The notes beneath the pieces were generated by a model. That model ran no database searches. It saw only the letters and a list, made by a program, of their open reading frames with translations, and was not told the origin of the DNA. This document shows positions 8,339-19,136 of a stretch of DNA of 64,000 nucleotides, in pieces. Numbering within the stretch: position 1 is the stretch's first letter; every line of letters starts with the position of its first letter. The translations under genes were made by a program, and so were the position numbers. Origin of the DNA: Alphaproteobacteria bacterium (lineage in GTDB: Bacteria; Pseudomonadota; Alphaproteobacteria; Rhizobiales; GCA-2746425); the NCBI GenBank assembly GCA_024743215.1, contig JANSWZ010000009.1, forward strand, positions 142,679 through 206,678, given 5' to 3'.

Positions 8339-8513
8339 GGAGCCGAGGGATACTCGCAGACAAAAGTGCATGCCTGAGAATGCATGTATTTGCCCAGGAA
8401 ATGGGTTGGGTCTTGGAGCAAGTTCCATGCAAGCCTTCATCAACACGGGCGGGAAACGGCGGAATTCCGCTTGCCCGCTTAACGCCAATGCAAACGTAAA
8501 ATGGAATCAGCCA

Positions 8514-9548
8514 ATGCTAAATCTCGCAGTCATAGGTCTTGGAAAATGGGGGCAGAGGCATGCCCAGTCTGCTTCTGCCAGCGGTCGTTTCAATGTGGTA
8601 AAGGGTGTGGACACGGCTGCTGTGCCGATGGACTTTCCAGTTGTACCATCCCTTGATGAGGTGCTGGAGGATCCGGACATTGACGCGGTTTCCATTGCAA
8701 CACCCCACACGCTTCACGCAGAACAGATCCGCCTTGCGGCAGAGGCCGGAAAACACATTTTGACGGAGAAACCATTTGCTCTGTCCTACGCAAATGCGCA
8801 GCAGAATGTGAAGGTAACAGGCGACCACAATGTTGTTCTGGCGCTTGGCCATGATCACCGTTTTTACCCATCAATTGCCGTGATGAAAAAGCTCATCGCG
8901 GACGAGGCTTTGGGCCAGATCACAACCATCCAGTCTGTGTTGTCACATGATTTTACAAAGGCGGCGATTGAAAAGCTCAACAAGGCTGCGGCTGGTGATC
9001 GGGGATCCAGGGATGACGGCACCTGGTGGCGTTTGAACCTGGCTGAAGCACCTGTGGGTCCGATGGTCCATTTGGGCATTCATCATCTTGATCTTTTCAT
9101 CCATCTGTTTGGTGAAATTGACTGGGTACTGGCCAGCAGTCCGGCGCGGACAATCGACACACCCTTTCCCGATACCATGCTGGTGACGCTTGGGTTTGTC
9201 AGCGGAAAAATCGGCACCATAAGCAGCTCACTCGCATCTCCCCTTAATTCAAGATTGCTCATATCGGGATCAGAAGGCTGGGCCGAAGCAATTGGCCCCG
9301 ACGATATAGCATCCTACACACTCTCCAGTCTGAACAGCGTTAAAAGCCGGATTGGCAGCGCCCAGCCCGAACTGACGGAGTTCGCGCTCATTGATTCAGT
9401 GGCCGCAAATTTCGCAGCCTTTGCTGATGCGATTGAGGGCATTGCACCCTATCCGATTGCTGCCGCTGATATGCTGCACAATGCGGCCGCGCTTGAGGCG
9501 ATTGTCAGGTCTTCGCACTCTTCAGGCATTGAAAAAGTGGTGCGTTAG
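8514..9548 (+). CDS. Gfo/Idh/MocA-family NAD(P)-dependent oxidoreductase
   Basis: The 344-residue protein starts MLNLAVIGLGKWGQRHA, a Rossmann nucleotide-binding fold with GxGxxG-like GLGKWG. The family's conserved Glu-Lys-Pro is present (HILTEKPFALSY), as is the C-terminal HLGIHHLDLFIHLFG catalytic region with its His pair. Such enzymes oxidise or reduce sugars, inositols and related polyols; some act on other cyclic alcohols. The frame is open back to 8370, but the Rossmann strand begins right at 8514. It sits between the LysR regulator and a racemase-like gene, so a role in the same catabolic cluster is likely. Confidence 0.85.
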   Translation: MLNLAVIGLGKWGQRHAQSASASGRFNVVKGVDTAAVPMDFPVVPSLDEVLEDPDIDAVSIATPHTLHAEQIRLAAEAGKHILTEKPFALSYANAQQNVKVTGDHNVVLALGHDHRFYPSIAVMKKLIADEALGQITTIQSVLSHDFTKAAIEKLNKAAAGDRGSRDDGTWWRLNLAEAPVGPMVHLGIHHLDLFIHLFGEIDWVLASSPARTIDTPFPDTMLVTLGFVSGKIGTISSSLASPLNSRLLISGSEGWAEAIGPDDIASYTLSSLNSVKSRIGSAQPELTEFALIDSVAANFAAFADAIEGIAPYPIAAADMLHNAAALEAIVRSSHSSGIEKVVR

Positions 9549-9730
9549 GAAGCGCTGACACGAAAAATCCGATACCACAAACCATACCAGAAATAGCATA
9601 CTTAAACATGCCGGAACACATTGTTCAGGCGCTGGTCGGCTGGTAGCAATATCTCAGGGAGTAAACCCGCATCAGAGGCATTCTGAACGAAGGTTTACAG
9701 GGGAACTGAGATTGGTTTGGGAGATCGGCA

Positions 9731-10594
9731 ATGTCCGAAAGTAAGTACAAATTCCTGTTCATTTCTGCGTTTTGCCTGCCCGACGACAGCCCGTTTTCCG
9801 GGCCGAAACGTGGCGAAGGTATTCCCAAGGAAGAGCGTCTTCAGAACTACCAGAATGTGAAACATCTTCTGGCAGATGTTGATTGGGATATGCATCCCGG
9901 TGCCATGACAACTTATGGCAATTGGACGGTGGAAAACCGCCAGGAATTTCTCTACGCAGCGGCGGGCCGTATTCCGATTGTGCAGGAAGCCTGTGAAAGC
10001 GGAAAATACAATGCGATTATCCTGGAAGGTGGCGGGGAGCCCGGTTTCATGGAAGCGCGCGAGTTGACGCGGCGCTATGGGATTCCGGTCACGTCATGCG
10101 GGCATTCGCAAATGCATTTTGCCTCCATGCTCGGCAATAAATTTGCAATCATCGATTTCTCCGACGTGCATACCATGTTCTTCCATAATCTGGTTGTGCA
10201 GCACCGCATGACAGACCGCTGCGCTTCCATTCGCAATATTGGTTATTATCATTCCAAGCCGCATTACAAGGATGCTGAATCCTTCAGTGCCGAGCGTCGC
10301 AAGGCTATGGCGGGCGAGCCTTCAGAAGCTGTGGAGCGCGCCGTCAGCGAGGCGATCAATGCCATTGAAGAAGATGGTGCAGACGTCATCATGTTCGGTT
10401 GTTCAGGCTCTTTCTGGCTCAAGCCTTTTGTCGAAAAGCGATTGCATGATGAGGGCTGGGAAGTGCCTGTAATCGAAGGTTATGGCGCTGCTATTGAGTT
10501 GGCCAAGATTCAGGTCGATTACGGCGTAACCGCAAGCGGGTTGGCGTTCCCAGGAGATCGTCCAAAGAAGCGACCACGGAAAATTGTATTTTAA
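9731..10594 (+). CDS. Aspartate/glutamate racemase-superfamily protein
   Basis: In 287 residues, two active-site cysteines typical of the superfamily are visible, in VTSCGHSQMHF (first half) and MFGCSGSFWL (second half). The C-terminal VIEGYGAAIELAKI is like hydantoin racemases and maleate isomerases. Members racemise amino acids or hydantoins, isomerise maleate or decarboxylate arylmalonates by thiol chemistry. The protein is longer than classic hydantoin racemase (about 240), with an N-terminal extension. It ends 367 bases before the ABC importer operon. Exact reaction not readable. Confidence 0.75.
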   Translation: MSESKYKFLFISAFCLPDDSPFSGPKRGEGIPKEERLQNYQNVKHLLADVDWDMHPGAMTTYGNWTVENRQEFLYAAAGRIPIVQEACESGKYNAIILEGGGEPGFMEARELTRRYGIPVTSCGHSQMHFASMLGNKFAIIDFSDVHTMFFHNLVVQHRMTDRCASIRNIGYYHSKPHYKDAESFSAERRKAMAGEPSEAVERAVSEAINAIEEDGADVIMFGCSGSFWLKPFVEKRLHDEGWEVPVIEGYGAAIELAKIQVDYGVTASGLAFPGDRPKKRPRKIVF

Positions 10595-10648
10595 ACAGTC
10601 GGTTACAGTAGATTTCAGGTTGTTTCTACCTGTGGTCGAATAGGATAA

Positions 10649-10665
10649 ATTCCACGATGTGGAAT
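10649..10665. promoter_or_regulatory. Perfect inverted repeat ATTCCAC-GAT-GTGGAAT (candidate operator)
   Basis: Seven-base perfect arms with a 3-base centre, in the long region upstream of the ABC operon. The short centre and TTCCA/TGGAA arms recall dyads bound by IclR-type regulators such as E. coli IclR; the regulator here is unknown. Confidence 0.45.
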
Positions 10666-10946
10666 GCTGTTGGTTGTCGGTGGTCGTTTTGGTCCGGTAT
10701 TGGTTGAAGGATTGGTTTTTTTGCATTTTCATCTGCCGAGCCCCGCGCTGTGTTGCAGGAATGATGTGCCAAAAACGATGCTCGGAATGACGCTGGGCGC
10801 GATGTCTGGGAGACAGCAAAGTTAGTGCGGTGAAAGCACGTAGTCTTTTGGGGAAAATCCGCCGGAGAGCGGAGCTGAACGACTGATTGATCGACTGGTG
10901 CCCGGAGGCAGCAAATTGCTGCAGGCATCAGGTTGCTGTAGGCAGC

Positions 10947-10954
10947 AGGAGGAG
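10947..10954 (+). promoter_or_regulatory. Ribosome-binding site AGGAGGAG that fixes a GTG start
   Basis: AGGAGGAG ends seven bases before GTG 10962, ideal spacing. It decides the permease start against the longer frame from 10887, and the paralogous permease at 35.7-37.5 kb also starts with GTG. Confidence 0.75.
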
Positions 10955-10961
10955 ATGGAAA

Positions 10962-12667
10962 GTGTCACGAGTGGCATCCGGGCAATCATTCTTGCCCCGC
11001 GACCCAATTTTGGCTGTGGTCAAAATCATCGTCCTTTTGGCGATGCTTATGCTCGCAGTTCCCATTCTGTCATTGGTCTATACCAGCCTGACTGGTGAAG
11101 ACGGATTTACCCTGTCCAACTTTGCGCTGGTAACCGAGCACCCACAATTCTGGCCTGCGATGGGAAACACCGCCATTGTCGGGTTTGGCACGGTCATCGT
11201 GATGATTTTCTTCACTGTACCGCTTGCCTGGATTTATTCACGGACCGATCTCCCGGTCAAAAATCTGATGCTGGCGTTCATTACAATCAATGTGGCCATC
11301 CCCAGTTTTCTGGTGGCGATGGGTTACATCTTCATATTCAATCCCACCAATGGTGTCTTCAACGAGTTGTGGCGCCTGGTCGTTGGGGAGCGTCAGACCC
11401 CCTTCAATGTCTACAGCATTGGCTGGATCTTTTTTCTGCAGGGCGTTGCACTCAGTTCTCCCGCATTTTTCATGATGGTGCCAACATTCCAGGGCATCGA
11501 CAGCTCTCTGGAAGAAGCTGCCGCCGCCAATGGCGTGAACCGTTGGAAAGCCGCGCTTTACATCGTGCTGCCATTGGCGTCTCCGGCCATTCTCGCAGTC
11601 GCTTGCTACTACTTCATCATCGCCATTGAGATATTTGACTATGCGGGCATGTTGGGCACGCCGGTACGCACCTATGTGGCAGCCACATTGCTCTATGCCT
11701 TTATTCATGATGGCAGCGGTTTGCCGCGTTACGCAGAAGGCGCGTCGCTGGGTCTGATGATGGCCGTGGCAGCCTTTCTGCTGGCGCTTGCCTATCTTTG
11801 GTCTGTCCGCAAAGCGGATCGTTTTGTGGTGCTGACCGGCAAGCGTAAGGAACAAACACCCATCAAGCTGACCAGATCAGGTCGTCGGCTGGCCTGGGGG
11901 TTTATCGGCACCTATTTTCTCATCGGCACCGGCGTGCCGCTGCTCATGTTGATCTGGGCTTCCGGCCTTCCCTTTCTGCAGGTCCCATCATGGAGTGCAT
12001 TGCAGAACTGGAATTTTCAAGCCTACATCAATGTGCTGCCTATGGTTCCCGAACTCCTCAAGAACAATTTCATCCTGATGTTGGTCGTTCCAACCATCGG
12101 CGTCACACTGGCCGCCTGCATGGCCTGGGTCGGCACGCGCTTTAAGACACGCCTGCGCAAAGGTATTGATATCACCGTCATGGTTGCTGTTGCTGTGCCC
12201 TCAATTGTGGGCGCGCTGGGCTTTCTGTTTTTCGGTCTCAGCGTAAACAGCCACGTCGCGATCTATGGCACCATCTGGTTGATCGCAATTGCCATGGCGG
12301 CACGCTATCTGACCTGGGCTAACCGCACGGTGACAGGTGCGATGATGCAGCTTCATCCCGAAATTGAAGAAGCAGGCCTGGTGTCGGGTGTGCGCAAGGG
12401 CCGCTCATTTGTCTCCATTGTGCTGCCCAATGTGGCCCGCTCATTGTTGATTTCGTGGTTTTGGCTGGCGTTGCTATCCCTGCGTGAATTGACCATTCCA
12501 ATCATGTTGTCACGCCGTGGCACCGACGTTTTCGCCACCGCAATCTGGGGGTTGAATACATCAGGCATTACCGATGAAGCAGCTGCGCTGAGTGTCATCC
12601 TGGCGTGTCTGATCCTTCTGCTGGTCGTTGTCTTCCACTTAATTTCCACCAAATGGGTCGTGCAAAA

Positions 12668-12671
<4 letters not shown>
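10962..12671 (+). CDS. ABC importer permease, two fused membrane domains (FbpB-like)
   Basis: The 569-residue protein holds two BPD_transp_1 permease domains in one chain, like FbpB-type ferric and thiamine permeases. Each half has about six membrane segments and an EAA loop: SSLEEAAAANGVNRWKAALY in the first, HPEIEEAGLVSGVRKGRSF in the second. It starts at GTG 10962 after the AGGAGGAG site. Its stop overlaps the ATPase start (ATGA), showing translational coupling. It is very similar along its length to the permease at 35726-37459. Ferric iron is the textbook substrate of this class, but the catabolic context argues for an organic anion; substrate unknown. Confidence 0.88.
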
Positions 12672-13768
<1,097 letters not shown>

Positions 13769-13804
13769 GGTCTGATTCGCAGAAAACTCAACAGGGGAAT
13801 AGTG

Positions 13805-14839
13805 ATGCATATCTCAAGAAAGCTGATCTCATCTGTCACAGCAATGGCTGTAATGGTCGCACTGCCTGCAAACGCGCAGATGACGCTGGATGAACTGGTC
13901 AACAAGGCAGGGGAAGAAGGCATCGTCGCGATGAACACATCGACGACGCGATACCCGAGCAGCGCAGCGCCGGGCCTGTCAAAAGCGATCTCTGAAAAAT
14001 TCGGCATCGATCTTGAAGTTGAATTCGTCAACAGCTCACCCGTACCCGTTATCACCGGGCAGGTGATCAAGGAAACACTTGCCGGTGTAAAGCCAAGTTT
14101 CGATGTGTTTCCGCTGCCACTGTTTCTGACGGTGCCTCTCAGCGAAGCGGGCGCAGTTGAGACAATCGATTGGGCCGGTATTGGTGTTGATCCGGACCTG
14201 ATCGACCCCAATGGCAACGCGGTCTGGATTCACACCATACCGCGCGCGGTCACCTACAACACGGATCTTGTTGAAGCCGATGACATTCCAACCAGATTGG
14301 AAGACCTGCTTGATCCCAAGTGGAAAGGCAAGATTGCTGGCCCCGGATTTGGCGGTGCCTACGGTATGATCAGCGTTCCTGTTCTGGGTGAGGAAAAAGC
14401 CTCTGATTGGCTCAAAACGCTTTATGAAGATCAGGATTTGGCGGTCATCCGATCGATGACGGATGTTCCCACCCGCGTTGCAAATGGAGAGTTTTCCATT
14501 GGTATGGGTGTTCCGGCAAATTACTCCGGCCTGGTCACAAAGGGTGCACCAATTGCAAACGCTCCGCTGGAGAAAGTGGGCAGCCAACCCTACTACATGT
14601 TTGTTCTCAAAAACGCCGAGAGCCCTCATGCAGGCGCGCTGCTGACCTACTTCTTCTGCTGCACGCCGGAAGGCAAAAAAGCGCAGCTTGAGCATATGAA
14701 CACAGCCATGTTTGACACGCCCGGCTCGGAGCAGAACGAAGTTGGCGGTGATGGCCGCGGCGTTGCCCCGACGACTGAATGGCAGTTGACCCAGCAGAGG
14801 CGTGTCGCAGAGGCTTTGGACAAATTAATCGGACGCTAG
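13805..14839 (+). CDS. ABC importer substrate-binding protein, copy 1 of a tandem pair
   Basis: A periplasmic binding protein of 344 residues with a signal peptide ending near ANAQ. It belongs to the type-2 extracellular solute-binding class used with FbpB-like permeases. Shared segments with its two paralogs include TLDELVNKAGEEG, DLLDPKWKGKIAGPGFG, FSIGMGVPANYSG and YFFCCT. It contains a Tyr-Tyr (QPYYMF) and a rare Cys-Cys pair. Start is ATG 13805; a GTG three bases upstream (13802) is also possible. It follows the ATPase by 36 bp in the same operon and is directly repeated by the next gene. Confidence 0.88.
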   Translation: MHISRKLISSVTAMAVMVALPANAQMTLDELVNKAGEEGIVAMNTSTTRYPSSAAPGLSKAISEKFGIDLEVEFVNSSPVPVITGQVIKETLAGVKPSFDVFPLPLFLTVPLSEAGAVETIDWAGIGVDPDLIDPNGNAVWIHTIPRAVTYNTDLVEADDIPTRLEDLLDPKWKGKIAGPGFGGAYGMISVPVLGEEKASDWLKTLYEDQDLAVIRSMTDVPTRVANGEFSIGMGVPANYSGLVTKGAPIANAPLEKVGSQPYYMFVLKNAESPHAGALLTYFFCCTPEGKKAQLEHMNTAMFDTPGSEQNEVGGDGRGVAPTTEWQLTQQRRVAEALDKLIGR

Positions 14840-14873
14840 AGGCAAGAATTCTAAAAACCAAAGGAGGACATAA

Positions 14874-15917
14874 ATGCATATTTCGGGAAAACTAATCACG
14901 TCAGTAGCGGCGATGGCTGCGGTGGTATTCGCTGCTGCGCTGCCTGCAAATGCACAAATGACGCTGGACGAATTGGTCAACAAGGCCGGTGAGGAAGGCA
15001 AGGTCGATATGAACACATCGACGACACGCTATGCGGCAACAGCTGCCCCCGGTCTGTCCAAGGCCATTTCCGAAAAATTCGGCATCGATCTGGAAATCGA
15101 GTTCGTCAACAGCTCTCCCGTCCCCGTGATAGCCGGACAGGTCATTGAAGAGCACAAGGCGGGCATCAAGCCAAGCTTTGATGTGTTTCCGCTGCCATTG
15201 TCCTTCACCAAGCGCATTGGCGAAGCCGGTGCCATTCAGAAAGTTGACTGGACCGGCATTGGTGTTGCGCCTGATTTGATCGATCCAAATGGCAATGCCG
15301 TCTGGATTCACACCATTGCACGTGCGGTTGTTTACAATTCAAACATCGTGACCGGGGAAGACATCCCGACAAAGCTGGATGATCTGTTGGATCCCAAGTG
15401 GAAAGGCAAAATCGCCGGACCCGGATTTGGCGATGCCTATGGCATGATCAGTGTTCCGGTTCTTGGCGAGGAAAAGGGCAAGGAGTGGGTCAAGGCTCTG
15501 TATGAAGATCAGGACCTCGCCGTCATTCGCTCCATGACAGATGTGCCAAACCGGGTTGCCAATGGTGAATTTGCCATCGGTATGGGCGTTCCGGCCAATT
15601 ACTCCGGACTGGTTACCAAAGGCGCTCCCATTGCGAATGCGCCTTTGGAGAAAGTGGGCGGACAGCCTTACTACATGTTCGTTCTTGAAAACGCGGCGCA
15701 CCCCAATGCCGGTGCACTTCTGGCCTATTTCTTCTGCTGCACGGAAGAAGGACGGCAGGCTCAGCTAAAGCATATGGGCGCCGCCATGTTCGATGTGGAA
15801 GGCTCCGAGCATAACGCCGTTGGCGGAGGTGATCGTGGTCAGGTGCCAACGCCTGAATGGCAGCTCAACGATCAGGGTCGGGTAGCCAGGGAAATGGATG
15901 CGCTGATCGGTCGCTAA
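14874..15917 (+). CDS. ABC importer substrate-binding protein, copy 2 of a tandem pair
   Basis: This 347-residue paralog of the preceding gene is nearly collinear with it after the signal peptide (cleavage near PANAQ). Tyr266-Tyr267 and Cys288-Cys289 are conserved. An AGGAGG site lies a few bases before the ATG. Two binding proteins served by one permease usually widen the substrate range or change affinity; both copies look intact. Differences cluster in surface segments, and also occur near the hinge (for example VVYNSNIVTGED versus VTYNTDLVEADD). A terminator follows. Confidence 0.88.
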   Translation: MHISGKLITSVAAMAAVVFAAALPANAQMTLDELVNKAGEEGKVDMNTSTTRYAATAAPGLSKAISEKFGIDLEIEFVNSSPVPVIAGQVIEEHKAGIKPSFDVFPLPLSFTKRIGEAGAIQKVDWTGIGVAPDLIDPNGNAVWIHTIARAVVYNSNIVTGEDIPTKLDDLLDPKWKGKIAGPGFGDAYGMISVPVLGEEKGKEWVKALYEDQDLAVIRSMTDVPNRVANGEFAIGMGVPANYSGLVTKGAPIANAPLEKVGGQPYYMFVLENAAHPNAGALLAYFFCCTEEGRQAQLKHMGAAMFDVEGSEHNAVGGGDRGQVPTPEWQLNDQGRVAREMDALIGR

Positions 15918-15945
15918 ACGACACGCAATCAGACAATGACAGATG

Positions 15946-15984
15946 AAAAGGGCGGTTTCGCGCAAGCGTGAGCCGTCCTTTTTC
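15946..15984 (+). terminator. Terminator of the ABC importer operon
   Basis: AAAAGGGCGG (15946-15955) pairs with CCGTCCTTTTT downstream, allowing one G-T pair; the loop holds a smaller GCGCAAGCGT fold. The 3' arm runs into a run of Ts, and the flanking A-run lets it also serve the convergent ROK gene. Confidence 0.75.
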
Positions 15985-15994
15985 TTATGGAATT

Positions 15995-17101
15995 CTAGCT
16001 TTCACTGTCTGCCATGAAGCGATTGTGGAAGGAGAGGGACGCCGCGCCCTTTGCAAGAATCCACGGACCCAGAGTGCTGAAGAGCACATTTGCTGATGTA
16101 TCCTTGCCATTGAACTGGTCCAGCTTGGATTGCAGCTTTGTCGCAATTTCCTGTGTGGTCCCAGCTGAACACAGCCCCGTGACGATCAGCGTATCGACCT
16201 CAACAAAACGCCTGACGGCCGCAAAACTCATCTGTAGCTCTTCTGTGCTCAGGTCGATCCAGTCGGCAAGGTCGCTTGGGCGTTTATCGTCTGGTCCGTC
16301 CCGCTGGTTCAGCAAGTCGTCAAGCAGATTGGTGGCATTTTTCGGCTGATCGTTCAGGGTTTCGCCGGAGTAAATTCGGTCATCCAGGATCAGCCGTGTC
16401 GTCAGCCTTGGACCAAGATGACAGAAGAGGTAACTGTGCTGGTCACGCGCGACGCCAAACATGCTTTCCGCACTTGCAGCCGCAGTAATGTCGTTTTGAA
16501 TAAAGACATTCACATTGAAGGCGTCCTGAAGCAGAGATTCAAAGTCAAAGCTGGAAATCTGATCCGCCGCATTTGCGGGCGCGAAATGATCAATATCGGC
16601 CGGCAGGGAAACACCAATCCCGGCAAGACGGTTTGATCGCTCCGGCGCAATTGCGGCAATTGCATCAGCCACGCCATCACGAATGTTTTCGGTAATGTCC
16701 TGAAGCTGAGGACTGTCATAGCGGCGCGAGGTTTTATGGAGAATGTCACCGACGAAATTGATCAGGACAATGTCCATATTGCGCGCACCAAGATTGACGC
16801 CAACAGAAAATGCGCCATCGGGATTGAGCGAGACCGGAATGGTCGGCGGACCGATGCGCCCTTTCACCGCTTCTCCGCGCAAAACCAGCCCGTCACGCTC
16901 CAATGCGCGCACCAGAACCGAAATGGTTTGTGCAGACAATCCGCTGCGCTGGCCCATCTGCATACGGGTCAGACCGTCATGCTGGAACAGCATCGACATG
17001 ATCAATCGTTCATTGAGGCTGCGCGCAATCACCTGGTTCATACCTGCACTTCGATCTGCAACACGCAGGCTCGGCGGCGGAGCAAATCTCATGTCAGGCA
17101 T
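15995..17101 (-). CDS. ROK-family transcriptional regulator
   Basis: The 368-residue protein has an N-terminal winged helix (LNERLIMSMLFQHDGLTRMQ, then SGLSAQTISVLVRALERDGL, about residues 28-80) and a C-terminal ROK fold beginning FSVGVNLGARNMDI. The DxGGT phosphate motif of ROK sugar kinases is replaced by NLGAR, and the CxCGxxGCxE zinc motif is not visible. It should therefore be a sugar-sensing repressor without kinase activity. It lies downstream of an SGNH hydrolase and near the divergent sugar ABC importer at 18.0-20.9 kb, which is its likely target (inference). Confidence 0.87.
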   Translation of the reverse strand: MPDMRFAPPPSLRVADRSAGMNQVIARSLNERLIMSMLFQHDGLTRMQMGQRSGLSAQTISVLVRALERDGLVLRGEAVKGRIGPPTIPVSLNPDGAFSVGVNLGARNMDIVLINFVGDILHKTSRRYDSPQLQDITENIRDGVADAIAAIAPERSNRLAGIGVSLPADIDHFAPANAADQISSFDFESLLQDAFNVNVFIQNDITAAASAESMFGVARDQHSYLFCHLGPRLTTRLILDDRIYSGETLNDQPKNATNLLDDLLNQRDGPDDKRPSDLADWIDLSTEELQMSFAAVRRFVEVDTLIVTGLCSAGTTQEIATKLQSKLDQFNGKDTSANVLFSTLGPWILAKGAASLSFHNRFMADSES

Positions 17102-17155
17102 TAAGCAATTCCCGTGATGCTGTATCGTTGTAGATCTGAACTGACGTCAGGTACC

Positions 17156-17809
17156 CTAAACAGGGTCCTCGCTCCAGCCAATGGACTGAATTTCTTCGAC
17201 AATGGCCGTGCCAAGGGCCTGATGGGCATCGATATCCAGATGAAATCCGTCGGCATCGCTGGATTGCACAACAAGGCCTGCGTCAAAAAAGTGCACCTCA
17301 TGCGCTTCGGCAATGTTTTCCAGTTCCTGAGCAAGGCCACGGGATTTTTCCAAAGCCCCCTGGAAGACCCCGGCCCATTCGTTCAATTCTTCGGCAACAG
17401 GTGGTGGTGCGACGACGAGAATTTCAGGCGTCCGTCCGTCAACACCTGCGGGCATGGATTTGATGTCAGAGACCAAAGCCCCGACTCCCATGGCAATTTC
17501 ACCGGTGGTTTTGTTAAAGCGGATTTTCAGATCATTTGTGCCCAGCATGATGATGACAAGGTCAAGTGGCTTGTGGCTCATAATGCAGGGACGCAGATAG
17601 GTTCGGCCGTTTTTTTCACTACCCTCAATCGGATCATCGCTGACCGTAGTGCGCCCGCTAAGCCCTTCTTCAATCACCAGCCAACGGCCGGCAAGCGCAG
17701 AGCGAACAATCCCCGGCCATCTGATGTCATGAGGGTAGCGATCATCCGGACGATTGGCCGTGGTTTGCCCGTAAGTGTTTGAATCTCCGTAACATAATAC
17801 AGATCTCAT
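17156..17809 (-). CDS. SGNH/GDSL-family hydrolase (arylesterase type)
   Basis: This 217-residue protein carries all SGNH blocks: GDSNTYG with Ser10 as nucleophile, the conserved Gly in GLSGRTT, LGTND with the Asn, and the C-terminal DGFHLD with the catalytic Asp and His. No signal peptide is seen, so it should be cytoplasmic. The family removes acyl groups from sugars or aryl esters. It heads the minus-strand pair with the ROK gene and is divergent from the sugar importer, which fits deacylation of an imported sugar derivative. Confidence 0.88.
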   Translation of the reverse strand: MRSVLCYGDSNTYGQTTANRPDDRYPHDIRWPGIVRSALAGRWLVIEEGLSGRTTVSDDPIEGSEKNGRTYLRPCIMSHKPLDLVIIMLGTNDLKIRFNKTTGEIAMGVGALVSDIKSMPAGVDGRTPEILVVAPPPVAEELNEWAGVFQGALEKSRGLAQELENIAEAHEVHFFDAGLVVQSSDADGFHLDIDAHQALGTAIVEEIQSIGWSEDPV

Positions 17810-18016
17810 TGTGACGCGATCTCCGCAGATAGTGGCAGTTGATACACGCTCAAAGGCGCGAAGTTTTTACAGACTTAGCGTCCAAAGCGGAGTGAGGTCA
17901 ATAGTAATTCAAAATGAATAAGTATTGACGGGCGCAAAATTGTGTGTTGGAAATAGCAACATCAGCGCACATAGCAGGGACGGATTGTGCGCTCAAAATC
18001 CCGGGAGGATCACAGG

Positions 18017-19042
18017 ATGAAATCAAGTTTTTTCAAAAGTGCCACACGCGCCCTTTCCAGCAGGAAGGCCGCCACTGGCAAGCTGATTGCAGCTGCAGCA
18101 ATTGCATGTAGCACAGTCGTAACACCGCTGGCCGCGCAGGATGAAGGGCCCATTATTGTCGTCAGCGGCCCGCTGTCATGGCCGTTCTTCGCAGCCGTAA
18201 AACAAGGCTTTGATGATGCGGCAGAATTATATGGCGTCGATTACCAATACATCGCGGTCACTGACACAGCCAATATGACCAGCGACTATCCGCGTCTGCT
18301 GCAGCAGGCCATCAGCCGCAATCCGCGCATGCTGCTTGTGGGTGAATTCTTCCCCGATGGCATGGACCCGTTGATCAAGGAAGCGACAGCGGCTGACATT
18401 CCGGTGCTCATTCACAATTCAGGTCAAACCCTGTGGGAACAGAACGGCTCCATCGGCTTCGTTGGTGAAGATCCGTATCAGATGGGCTACAAGGCCGGTG
18501 AAATTCAGGCCGATGCAGGTGTCAAAAAAGGTCTTTGCTTCAACCAGGTGCCGGGCAACCCAACTGTGGAAGAGCGCTGCAATGGTTATGTCGCGGCCAT
18601 GAAAGAAGCGGGCGCTGAAACAATCTATCAGACCATTGGCACAGGGGATGCAACCAACCCCCAGGCCATGACACAAGCCATCAAGGGCACGTTGCAGGTC
18701 AATGCAGATATTGATGGCATCTATACGCTGAATGCGGTTCCAGCCATGAGCGCCCTGCGCGCCGTTGATGAGATCGGGCGCAAGGGCGAGGTGATGATCG
18801 GTACAGCGGATTTGTCCAATGAAGTGTTGCTGGCAATCAAATCCGGTGATCTGGCATTTGCCATGGATCAGCAACCCTATCTGCAGGGCTTCATGTCAAT
18901 TCAGATTGCCTATCAGTATCTCAATTTCGGCCTCCACCCGATCGGCCATGTGAAAACCGGTCCGCTGGTCATTGACCAATCCAATGTCGACAAAACGCTG
19001 GAAGTGAACAAGGAACATGCCGGTGTGCGCGGCGCTTCCTGA
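18017..19042 (+). CDS. Sugar ABC importer substrate-binding protein
   Basis: From ATG 18017, chosen for the GGGAGGA site nine bases upstream, the protein has 341 residues. A long signal peptide ends near PLAAQ, followed by a type-1 (RbsB-like) fold: IIVVSGPLSWPFFAAVKQGF, then hinge-linked lobes with VLIHNSGQ, VPGNPTVEERCNGY and IGTADLS. Two cysteines (GLCFNQ and EERCNG) may form a disulfide. It begins the operon with an RbsC-like permease and an ATPase. The substrate is probably a sugar or polyol, set by the ROK, FucU and SDR context. Confidence 0.88.
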   Translation: MKSSFFKSATRALSSRKAATGKLIAAAAIACSTVVTPLAAQDEGPIIVVSGPLSWPFFAAVKQGFDDAAELYGVDYQYIAVTDTANMTSDYPRLLQQAISRNPRMLLVGEFFPDGMDPLIKEATAADIPVLIHNSGQTLWEQNGSIGFVGEDPYQMGYKAGEIQADAGVKKGLCFNQVPGNPTVEERCNGYVAAMKEAGAETIYQTIGTGDATNPQAMTQAIKGTLQVNADIDGIYTLNAVPAMSALRAVDEIGRKGEVMIGTADLSNEVLLAIKSGDLAFAMDQQPYLQGFMSIQIAYQYLNFGLHPIGHVKTGPLVIDQSNVDKTLEVNKEHAGVRGAS

Positions 19043-19078
19043 ATCTCCCAATTGAACTGAAATCGTTTCGTCATCATC

Positions 19079-19105
19079 ATAGCCCTGCCTTCGTGGCAGG
19101 GCTAT
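19079..19105 (+). terminator. Intergenic hairpin between sugar-binding protein and permease genes
   Basis: ATAGCCCTGCC (19079-19089) pairs perfectly with GGCAGGGCTAT (19095-19105) around TTCGT. No long U-run follows. Such structures after binding-protein genes protect upstream mRNA or partly stop transcription, giving excess binding protein. Confidence 0.65.
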
Positions 19106-19136
19106 TTGCCTCACTACAGCATGGAGTACATCCCTC

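Larger units (their letters stand above)
10595..10961. other. 367-base promoter region of the ABC importer operon
   Basis: No credible gene. It contains the inverted repeat at 10649-10665 and, at its 3' end, a strong ribosome-binding site. It probably holds the promoter of the permease-ATPase-binding protein operon. I could not define a clear -35/-10 pair. Confidence 0.45.

Noticed and set aside
8367..8384. Inverted repeat TGCAT-N8-ATGCA before the Gfo/Idh gene
   Set aside because: Arms are only five bases and the gap shows no promoter; chance occurrence is likely.
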